NCBI GenBank assembly: GCA_016919605.1
Contig: JACXTQ010000200.1
Span: 1-13,041 of the forward strand
Source: Methylovulum sp.
GTDB lineage: Bacteria; Pseudomonadota; Gammaproteobacteria; Methylococcales; Methylomonadaceae
DNA: 13,041 bases
Direction of reading: 5' to 3'
Part shown: positions 7,442 through 13,041 of the stretch, piece by piece
Numbering within the stretch: the stretch's first letter is position 1
Layout: the number at the start of each line of letters is the position of its first letter
Program-made: the position numbers and the translations under genes
The notes under the pieces: model-generated
Seen by the model: the letters and a program-made list of their open reading frames with translations, nothing else
Told to the model about the DNA's origin: nothing
Databases searched by the model: none

Positions 7442-8719
7442 ATGGATGAACGTTTTAATGACGAGGACTTAGCGCAATGGTGTGCGGTGTATGTGCGTTT
7501 TGTGGTTAATGATAGTCAGCGCTTGGCGATTGCCATCAAACACTGCCGTAGTGAAAAATTGCAAGAGGCTGTGTTAAAGCCACAGGACATTAACGGCCTT
7601 TTAGAAAAAACCTCACTGACCGATGCGGATTATTTGGCCGCTTACGGTTATTTGCTCCATATCGATACGCGGTTCTGGCAATGCCCATCCGCGCAGTTAT
7701 TGGACGGCCATATTGAAAAAACCGTAAGTAATTCGCGCTATCTGTTGATACGCCGTACAGAATCGCCGATTGTCAAGGCAATCGATGGCAAACAACGCTT
7801 TAAAGCTGACCATACTTTAGGTACTAGCGGCGATTTACAATTACGTCACGCTTGGCAAGCCTTGGAATTGTCAACCGAATTGGAGCTGTGCCGTAGTGAT
7901 GTGTTTGACACCCTTACCGACAACCTAAAGATTGGCTTATCTCCTTATGCGGATAAGTACGATATGGACTGGGCTTGTGCCGCCGATGATCCGCGTGGAC
8001 TGGAAAACAAAATTCCGTTCTGGTGTTGTGGCAGCAAAATATCTGACGCGGCATTGCGTGAGAGGGTTGTTGCAGTGTTGGCGGCTGCCTATCAACAAGA
8101 CGTGCATGTCCTGCTGTTTCCCGAATTGGTCATGACCGCCGCCCTACAAGCCGACATCAGCCAGTGGCTAAAGCAACACAACGCCTTTCAGCCGAAAATT
8201 CGCTTAGTGGTGGCCGGTACGCGCCATGTCCATGCCGATAATCCTGAGCAAGTCAACACTTACAGCAACCGTTGCACCGTGCTTAACCATATCGGTGACA
8301 GCGAATGGCAGCAGGACAAACGCCAGCCCTTTGATTTAAGTGCAGACGAAGCACACGCTTTCTTCGGTATTACCGCCCCCGCGTTCGAGCCGACCGACAC
8401 CGCATTGCACTTAAAAATACGCCAGAGCGCCTTGGGCAACATCGCCACGGCAATCTGCCTGGATTTTCTGCATGATAAGCAGTGGCAAGCTTTGCCTGTT
8501 GATGTGTTTTTTGTACCCGCCATGTCCTCAGGCTTAAGTCGTTTTGAAGACCGTTGTCGGAATGCAGGCAATGTTTGGGGGTCTACCGTGTTGGTTTGTA
8601 ACGCCAAAAAGGACGGCAAGGCGGTGTTGGCGTATATCCCCAGTAAAAATGGCCTATTGACATTAACAGAATCCGCCGATTTTTTATTCACAGCAAACAT
8701 TGCCATAGAAGTGAACTAA
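7442..8719 (+). CDS. Nitrilase-superfamily (carbon-nitrogen hydrolase) domain protein with novel N-terminal region
   Basis: The C-terminal half of this 425-residue protein (about 190-420) has the hallmarks of the carbon-nitrogen hydrolase fold. A strand plus LLFPEL supplies the catalytic Glu (E228), a Lys stands in DKRQPF (K293), and the nucleophile is in TAICLDF (C339). The order Glu-Lys-Cys is that of nitrilases, amidases and related amide-forming enzymes. FFVPAMSSG (356-364) and a following N-rich strand fit the usual end of the fold. Residues 1-185 are helical-looking and not recognised; they may be a coupling or sensor domain. No signal peptide is present. The gene opens a three-gene plus-strand block, 50 bases before the winged-helix gene. 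The substrate is unknown. The catalytic triad is seen in sequence; an effector or signal-making role is inferred from context. Confidence 0.75.
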   Translation: MDERFNDEDLAQWCAVYVRFVVNDSQRLAIAIKHCRSEKLQEAVLKPQDINGLLEKTSLTDADYLAAYGYLLHIDTRFWQCPSAQLLDGHIEKTVSNSRYLLIRRTESPIVKAIDGKQRFKADHTLGTSGDLQLRHAWQALELSTELELCRSDVFDTLTDNLKIGLSPYADKYDMDWACAADDPRGLENKIPFWCCGSKISDAALRERVVAVLAAAYQQDVHVLLFPELVMTAALQADISQWLKQHNAFQPKIRLVVAGTRHVHADNPEQVNTYSNRCTVLNHIGDSEWQQDKRQPFDLSADEAHAFFGITAPAFEPTDTALHLKIRQSALGNIATAICLDFLHDKQWQALPVDVFFVPAMSSGLSRFEDRCRNAGNVWGSTVLVCNAKKDGKAVLAYIPSKNGLLTLTESADFLFTANIAIEVN

Positions 8720-8769
8720 CAGTAAGATAAAGCAATCAATTCATATATTAGTTTGATACGGAGTGAACT

Positions 8770-9423
8770 ATGGACAAGCTGGCCGAACACTGCAATAGCT
8801 ACAAACAAGCCTTGCAACGCGAAGACGGTGTTGCTATACGCCGTGAAAAAGCTTGGCTGACCACCGTCGCGACCACTGCATTATTGGAGCAAGATGCCGC
8901 CGCCATGCAGGCAATACGGGCTTGTTGTGCCGATTTATCGGCCTTAGCCGACCATTTTGACGACACTGGCAAACCGGGCGACCGTTGGCGGACATTGGGC
9001 GATGTCTTGACCTTAGCCTTGGCCAGCGGCAACCCCTTGGCGCAATTGCGCTTGGCGTTGCCTTCTACGGTGACTGGTTTATTGATGAAGCATATCCAAA
9101 GCCAAGCGGGCATTACGCCTGGCGAACTCGCGGAAAAGTGTTCTAAAAAACCTAATCATATCGCCAATGAATTAAAAAAACTGGAAACCGCCGGATTAAT
9201 TTATCGGCTTAAACGTGGCAAACACCACGAACTGTATTTATCGGTGTTGGGTCAAGAAGCCTTAGCGAGCATAGCTCCACTGAAATTAATCGAGCAAGAG
9301 GACATAGTGCCTAAACCAGCGAGGGAGTTTCTTTATATTGATAAACGCCGTCAGAAAGAGTTCGGCGCATCTCCTAAGATGCCATCTCTAAAAGAGGCAT
9401 TTCCATTAGCCCTATCAGCATGA
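8770..9423 (+). CDS. Winged helix-turn-helix protein, middle gene of the block
   Basis: The 217-residue product has an all-helical N-terminal part (about 1-95) and a winged-helix segment (about 100-168): helix, GITPGELAEKCSKKPNHIANELKKLETAGLI (recognition helix about 128-141), then a basic wing YRLKRGKHHELYLS, similar to MarR/ArsR-type folds. A C-terminal tail (about 170-217) is rich in basic residues. A good GGAG ribosome site lies seven bases before the ATG. The stop TGA overlaps the start of the next gene (ATGA at 9420-9423), so the two products are translationally coupled and probably made in a fixed ratio. It may regulate the operon or, as winged helices in conflict systems often do, act as an adaptor between ATPase and effector. 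Fold call is fairly sure; role is inferred. Confidence 0.8.
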   Translation: MDKLAEHCNSYKQALQREDGVAIRREKAWLTTVATTALLEQDAAAMQAIRACCADLSALADHFDDTGKPGDRWRTLGDVLTLALASGNPLAQLRLALPSTVTGLLMKHIQSQAGITPGELAEKCSKKPNHIANELKKLETAGLIYRLKRGKHHELYLSVLGQEALASIAPLKLIEQEDIVPKPAREFLYIDKRRQKEFGASPKMPSLKEAFPLALSA

Positions 9424-10961
9424 TAGCCGCCCCTGCCGCCGACCTTGACGCACTGACCCGTTTTGTTACCTTTTATTCCTATAAAGGCGGAGTCGGGCGT
9501 ACCTTAGCCTTGGCCAATTGCGCCCGTGCTTTGGCGGCTAAAGGCAAAAAAATCGTTTTATTAGACCTTGATTTGGAAGCCCCTGGCTTACTGCATTTTG
9601 ATGCGTTTCAACCTAAAAAACGCGTAAAAAACCCCGCAGGCTTTGCCGAATATTTGGCGACCTGCTTACAACACGGGCCGCCAGCCGAGCTGGACGATTA
9701 CATCCACGAATGCCAAGGCAAGGCCAACGACAAGGGCACGATATGGCTAATGCCAGCAGGCCGTGATAAAGAGCAGGGTTATTTGAGCTTTCTCAACGGT
9801 ACAACCTGGAATGATTTTTACACCCAACAAGACGGCTATAAAATTCTGGAAAATTTGCGCGGCCATATCATGGCCCGCTTTAAACCGGATTATGTGTTTA
9901 TTGATGCGCGTACCGGACTGTCGGAAATCGGCGGTATTGCCACCCATCAACTGGCGGATATTATCGTTTTGGTGTTCAACTTAAACGGGCAAAATATCAA
10001 AGGGGCCAAGCGCGTATTTGATTCCATCCGCACTAACGCCCCGCTACACCCTAAAATCATACTGGTTGCCTCGCCTGTGCCGGTGATGCCGACTGAGGAA
10101 GATACCCCGTTTGCCAAAAAAATGCAGGCTATCCGCACCGATTTTGCGGGGGCTTATAACAACCGAAGCCCCTTAATCATCCCCTACCATCCCTTATTGG
10201 CCTTTGAAGACCGCTTGCTGGTTGATGATGGCGATGTGTTCAGCTCCGATGCCCCTTATCGCCGTTTGGCGGAAACCATCCAGCAAGTCGCCGAAGTCGA
10301 TGCCGATTTTTATTTGCAGCAAATGGCCGAACCGATGCAGCGGGGGGATTGGCAACGGGTAAAAGTTATGGCTTTGCAAGGTTTGGAGAAAAATAAGATC
10401 GATATTAACTTGCTATTTAATCTGGCGGCAGCTTATGACTTTACAAGTGATTTGGAAAAATCGGTGGCAACAGTTGATGAAATACTGCAATACCATGCCA
10501 ATACCACAGAATTGCCCAAACAAGAGTTGGTGGCACAGTCTTTATATAATAAAGGCGTTGCCTTAGGTCAATTGCAACGGCCTGAAGAGGCCATCGCCAC
10601 GTATGACGAGGTGTTGCGGCGGTTTGGTGGCACACAGACCCTTGCCTTGCAGGAACGGGTCGCTAATGCTCTATTTGGCAAAGGCTTTGCCCTAGGCCAA
10701 TTGCAACGGCCTGAAGAGGCCATCGTCACGTATGACGAGGTGTTGCGGCGGTTTGGTGACGCACAGGCACTTGCCTTGCAGGAACAGGTCGCTAACGCCC
10801 TGCTTAACAAAGGTGTTACCTTAAGCCGATTGCAACGGTATAAGGAAGGCATCGCCGCGTATGACGAGCTGTTGCGGCGGTTTAGTGGCGCACAGGATGC
10901 TAGTTTGAAAAAACTAGTTGTCATGGCATTGAATGAAAAAGGAAGGCACCGCCGCGTATGA
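9420..10961 (+). CDS. KGGVGR-variant ParA/MinD-like ATPase fused to TPR array (3' end frameshifted)
   Basis: The 513-residue frame begins with a SIMIBI-class P-loop ATPase (about 14-295): deviant Walker A YKGGVGRT (21-28), in which the usual second Lys is Arg while the signature Lys22 is kept; the LLDLDLEAPG strand with D49/D51 (47-56); and a Walker B-like strand YVFIDARTGLSEIGG (158-172). After a helical linker come three 43-residue TPR-like units (371-413, 414-456, 457-499), with core pattern N/G-KG-x-LG-LQR-EEAI-YDE-LRRF. The frame then ends abruptly inside a fourth unit because of a 32-nt deletion near 10936-10946, and its last residues (RHRRV) are out-of-frame translation. KGGVGR ATPases with C-terminal repeats are known from predicted conflict or signalling systems. 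Whether this truncated form is active is unknown. Confidence 0.8.
   Translation: MIAAPAADLDALTRFVTFYSYKGGVGRTLALANCARALAAKGKKIVLLDLDLEAPGLLHFDAFQPKKRVKNPAGFAEYLATCLQHGPPAELDDYIHECQGKANDKGTIWLMPAGRDKEQGYLSFLNGTTWNDFYTQQDGYKILENLRGHIMARFKPDYVFIDARTGLSEIGGIATHQLADIIVLVFNLNGQNIKGAKRVFDSIRTNAPLHPKIILVASPVPVMPTEEDTPFAKKMQAIRTDFAGAYNNRSPLIIPYHPLLAFEDRLLVDDGDVFSSDAPYRRLAETIQQVAEVDADFYLQQMAEPMQRGDWQRVKVMALQGLEKNKIDINLLFNLAAAYDFTSDLEKSVATVDEILQYHANTTELPKQELVAQSLYNKGVALGQLQRPEEAIATYDEVLRRFGGTQTLALQERVANALFGKGFALGQLQRPEEAIVTYDEVLRRFGDAQALALQEQVANALLNKGVTLSRLQRYKEGIAAYDELLRRFSGAQDASLKKLVVMALNEKGRHRRV
10530..10916 (+). repeat. Three tandem 129-bp TPR-coding repeats
   Basis: Three units of exactly 129 bp (10530-10658, 10659-10787, 10788-10916) code for 43-residue TPR-like modules. 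The anchor ATTGCAACGG recurs at 10571, 10700 and 10829. Units 1 and 2 are almost identical over a 69-base core (three mismatches by eye), while unit 3 is more diverged. A 43-residue period is longer than the canonical 34-residue TPR. Near-identity at DNA level points to recent duplication or gene conversion and makes copy-number change likely. Confidence 0.85.
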
Positions 10962-11374
10962 CGAGTTGTTACGGCGGTTTAGTGGCGAACACAGGATGTC
11001 AGTTTGAAAAATAGTCTCCATGGTATTGAATTTAAAGTTTTTTATATTTTACTGTAGGCTAAAGAAGCTACCGATAACCCCGAACAAAAGCGCAGTCTTT
11101 TAGAGAGGGTACTGGATAATTTTGAACAGGCGGCGGGTGTGGCAACAAACGACCGTGCCATCATTTTAGGCAACCAAGCTTACACTCTATTCTTAATTAG
11201 GGCGGACGGCAGATAGCGAACAGGTTTTAAAAGTCGCCTTAACCTTAGGGGGGGGGGCAGAAGATTTATGAAGGAGAGTTGGCTGATAGCCATATCAACC
11301 CAATACCCGAAGATGCAGCCTTCCGGCTATTATTGGAAGCATTATGGCAAGAAGTCCAAGCGGTTAAGGTTTAA
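10962..11374 (+). pseudogene. Decayed 3' remnant of the ATPase-TPR gene
   Basis: Coding sequence continues past the annotated stop but in broken frames. At 10942-10986 the fourth TPR unit resumes one frame over (EGTAAYDELLRRFSG). At 11058-11213 the frame reads KEATDNPEQKRSLLERVLDN and on to AIILGNQAYTLFL, with a TAG at 11055 just upstream. At 11206-11247 a second frame gives TADSEQVLKVALTL. After a G10 run (11248-11257) a third frame gives QKIYEGELADSHINPIPEDA and ends EVQAVKV at the stop 11372-11374. Joined, these make a plausible helical C-terminus. So there is at least one 32-nt deletion plus two further frameshifts. Real decay is more likely than error because the first lesion is not in a homopolymer, but the G10 shift could be either. 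Confidence 0.7.
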
Positions 11375-11408
11375 CTATCAGGGCAACGGCATAAAGCCAA
11401 GCCATAAT

Positions 11409-11981
11409 CTACTCCGCCGCCAATAGCCCGCGCACTTCATCATTATCAACCCGTTCATAAATCTCCGCCACCGTTAGGGTCAGGCCTATCGCTTCAAAGT
11501 CTACGGTATCGCCCCAGAAATAATGCTGGGACACCCAGCCCGCGCTTTTCCGGCAGACTTCCACATCGACAAAGTCTTGCTCAATCAGCACATATTCCTG
11601 CAAGCTGGGCAGGCTTTGGTAGGCGTTGCGTTTGGTGGTTTCATCCATGCGCCGCGAGGATTTTGACAGCACTTCGACAATGAGCGTGGGCGCTTCGGTG
11701 TAGTAGTCATTTGCGGTTTGCTCATCGCAGACCACCATAGCATCGGGGTAAAAGAATTTATTGCCGATTTTGATTTTTAAGTTGGAGGCAAATGTTTCAC
11801 TCGCTGTCGCATGTAAATGGTTGCGCAATTGGCAGTAGAGAGTGCCGACAATCTTTTCATGGTTTCGGCTGGCCTCTGCCATCGCATAGATTGCCCCATC
11901 CATATATTCATGGCGGATGTCGCTGATTAATTCAGCCGCCAAATACTCTTCTTCACTAATCCACGCCCCGTTCATTGGCAT
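11409..11981 (-). CDS. Uma2-family (DUF820) PD-(D/E)xK nuclease-like protein
   Basis: The 190-residue product has the Uma2 layout: an N-terminal W-ISEEEYLAAE helix, RHEYMDGAIYAMAEAS (23-38) with Glu25, HEKIVGTLYCQLRNHL (41-56), then the core motif FFYPDAMVV (Asp80) and LIVEVLSKSS (Glu103, Lys107). Together these make a PD-(D/E)xK active site. A DEYVLIEQD-like strand and a C-terminal helix complete the fold. Uma2 proteins are very common in cyanobacteria and several proteobacteria and often lie near mobile or defence genes, but their substrate is mostly unknown. The ATG at 11981 is preferred over the internal Met3 because a GGGGG ribosome-like site stands five bases upstream. It lies after pmbA, behind a terminator, and converges on the accessory block with a 34-base gap to the remnant. 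Confidence 0.85.
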   Translation of the reverse strand: MPMNGAWISEEEYLAAELISDIRHEYMDGAIYAMAEASRNHEKIVGTLYCQLRNHLHATASETFASNLKIKIGNKFFYPDAMVVCDEQTANDYYTEAPTLIVEVLSKSSRRMDETTKRNAYQSLPSLQEYVLIEQDFVDVEVCRKSAGWVSQHYFWGDTVDFEAIGLTLTVAEIYERVDNDEVRGLLAAE

Positions 11982-12020
11982 AGTTGCCCCCGTTTTGACA
12001 TGCTTAAGCGGATGTTGTTT

Positions 12021-12078
12021 AAAAAGCTATCCTCACGAAAGGCGCAACCGCAAACACTGCCCGTCCTTCATGAGGATA
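12021..12078 (-). terminator. Intrinsic terminator of pmbA
   Basis: On the minus strand an 8-bp perfect stem (TATCCTCA 12078-12071 with TGAGGATA 12035-12028), extended by a partial CCTTTC/GAAGG pairing inside, is followed by GC and five T (12025-12021). It starts ten bases after the pmbA stop. It would largely separate pmbA from the downstream Uma2 gene, which then needs its own promoter in the short spacer. Confidence 0.7.
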
Positions 12079-12087
12079 ACCCCGTCA

Positions 12088-13041
12088 TCACTCTCCGGCA
12101 ATGGACATTTTCTCCAGCAATATCGAGCCTGTGCGAATGTTGCCGCGATAATCGACATCGTTACCGATGGCGACTATCTGTTTAAACATGTCCTTAAGAT
12201 TACCGGCGATGGTGATTTCTTCCACCGGATATTGGATGATACCGTTTTCTACCCAAAAGCCCGCCGCTCCGCGTGAGTAGTCGCCTGTGACCATGTTTAC
12301 GCCTTGGCCCATCAATTCGGTGACTAATAAGCCGGTGTCCATTTGTTTTAACAGCGCGGCAAAATCTTGCCCGCCTGGGGTGATGGTCAGGTTATGCACG
12401 CCGCCCGAATTGCCGGTGCTTTGTAAGCCGAGTTTGCGGGCTGAATAAGTGCTTAATACATAGCCACGGAGGATGCCGTCGCTGACCAAATCACGGGCTT
12501 GGGTCGCCACGCCTTCGCCGTCAAAAGAGGCGCTGCCTAAGCCGCCCAATAAATAAGGCTGTTCGTAAATGTGGACAAAGTCAGGGAAGACTTGTGTGTC
12601 CAGCGCATCCAGCAAAAACGAGGATTTACGGTATAAGTTACCGCCGCTGATCGCGCCGATAAACGAGCCTAACAGGCCGGTGGCGACTTCTGCGCTGTAC
12701 AGAACCGGACATTGGCGTGTGCTTAAGCTACGAGCCTCTAGGCGGCGGACGGTGCGCTCACCGGCTTTAGCACCGACGCTGGCGGCGGATTCTAAGTTAT
12801 GGGCATTTCTGGCGACGGTGTACCAGTAATCGCGCTGCATACTGTCGCCCCGTTGTGCCAACACCGAGCAGCTTAAGGAATGGCGGGTGGAGGCGTAGCC
12901 TTGCAAAAAGCCTAAGGTATTGCCTAAGACACGGACACCTTGATGGGTGTTGACCGAAGCGCCTTCCGAGTTGCTGATTTCAGGATGGAAGTTGCGGGCC
13001 GCGTCTTCACATTCGATAGCCAAGGCAATGGCTTGGTCAGC
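12088..13041 (-). CDS. pmbA: PmbA/TldE metalloprotease-like protein (5' end outside window)
   Basis: The last 317 residues are visible; the reading frame stays open to the window edge, so the start lies beyond it (the full protein is usually about 450 residues). Segments closely match E. coli PmbA/TldE: ECEDAAR, VRVLGNTLGFLQGYASTRHS, RDYWYTVAR, EVATGLLGSFIGAISGG-YRKSSFLLD, DGILRGYVLSTYSARKLGL-STG, TGLLVTELMGQGVN-TGDYSRGAAGFWVENG and ITIAGNLKDM. TldE partners with TldD to form a heterodimeric protease that degrades peptides and matures microcin B17 and CcdA in E. coli. TldD carries the zinc site; TldE lacks it, so catalysis needs the partner, whose gene is not in this window. A terminator follows directly. 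The TTG at 13021-13023 is an internal Leu codon, not the start. Confidence 0.95.
   Translation of the reverse strand, partial: ADQAIALAIECEDAARNFHPEISNSEGASVNTHQGVRVLGNTLGFLQGYASTRHSLSCSVLAQRGDSMQRDYWYTVARNAHNLESAASVGAKAGERTVRRLEARSLSTRQCPVLYSAEVATGLLGSFIGAISGGNLYRKSSFLLDALDTQVFPDFVHIYEQPYLLGGLGSASFDGEGVATQARDLVSDGILRGYVLSTYSARKLGLQSTGNSGGVHNLTITPGGQDFAALLKQMDTGLLVTELMGQGVNMVTGDYSRGAAGFWVENGIIQYPVEEITIAGNLKDMFKQIVAIGNDVDYRGNIRTGSILLEKMSIAGE

Noticed and set aside
8260..8706. 148-codon minus-strand frame under the nitrilase domain
   Set aside because: The plus frame carries the catalytic Glu, Lys and Cys in the correct order; the minus frame has no signal.
9420..10310. ParA plasmid-partition locus
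   Set aside because: No ParB gene or parS-like repeats nearby, the Walker A is KGGVGR, and the protein is fused to TPRs next to a nitrilase.
10530..10916. Regular repeats considered as a CRISPR-like array
   Set aside because: The 129-bp period is in frame, codes for TPR modules and has no unique spacers.
12569..12829. 86-codon plus-strand frame within pmbA
   Set aside because: It lies antisense to highly conserved TldE sequence.
13021..13023. TTG as the start of pmbA
   Set aside because: The frame stays open upstream to the window edge with PmbA-like residues, and the family is longer by more than 100 residues.

Overview
This window looks like chromosomal DNA from a gammaproteobacterium, most likely a Methylomonas/Methylobacter-type methanotroph. 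That guess rests on moderate GC, an AmpG and PmbA/TldE of clear gammaproteobacterial type, and an accessory gene mix typical of that group. It is an inference from protein character, since no rRNA or methane-oxidation gene is present. I see no tRNA, rRNA, insertion sequence or CRISPR array.

Left part (1-2706, minus strand): a lipoprotein polysaccharide deacetylase followed by an AmpG-type muropeptide permease, probably co-transcribed, giving a cell-envelope pair. Next (2707-5311, plus strand) comes a redox pair. A 243-base spacer with a sigma-54-like promoter leads to a Cyc2-like fused cytochrome-porin: signal peptide, one N-terminal c-type heme site, then a presumed outer-membrane beta-barrel. 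A hairpin-rich 262-base spacer separates it from an inner-membrane protein with its own CxxCH heme site. Together they suggest electron transfer across the envelope.

Middle (5402-7163, minus strand): a small acidic lipoprotein, a YecA/UPF0149-like protein with a C-terminal SEC-C zinc motif, and a 180-residue soluble protein I do not recognise. All three read away from the next block.

Accessory block (7442-11374, plus strand): this is the most interesting region. Three tightly packed genes encode (i) a carbon-nitrogen hydrolase (nitrilase-fold) domain behind an unrecognised N-terminal region, (ii) a winged-helix protein, and (iii) a ParA/MinD-like P-loop ATPase with the variant KGGVGR Walker A, fused to a tandem TPR array. 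The last two overlap by ATGA. The layout of putative effector enzyme, adaptor or regulator, and NTPase with a repeat sensor resembles prokaryotic conflict or signalling systems. The TPR array consists of very similar 129-bp units. The fourth unit carries a 32-nt deletion that frameshifts the gene, and about 410 bases of recognisable coding remnant follow in three frames, interrupted by a run of ten G. The ATPase gene is therefore 3'-truncated, phase-variable or decaying in this copy.

Right end (11409-13041, minus strand): pmbA/tldE (5' end outside the window), a good intrinsic terminator, and a Uma2-family PD-(D/E)xK nuclease-like protein that converges on the accessory block.
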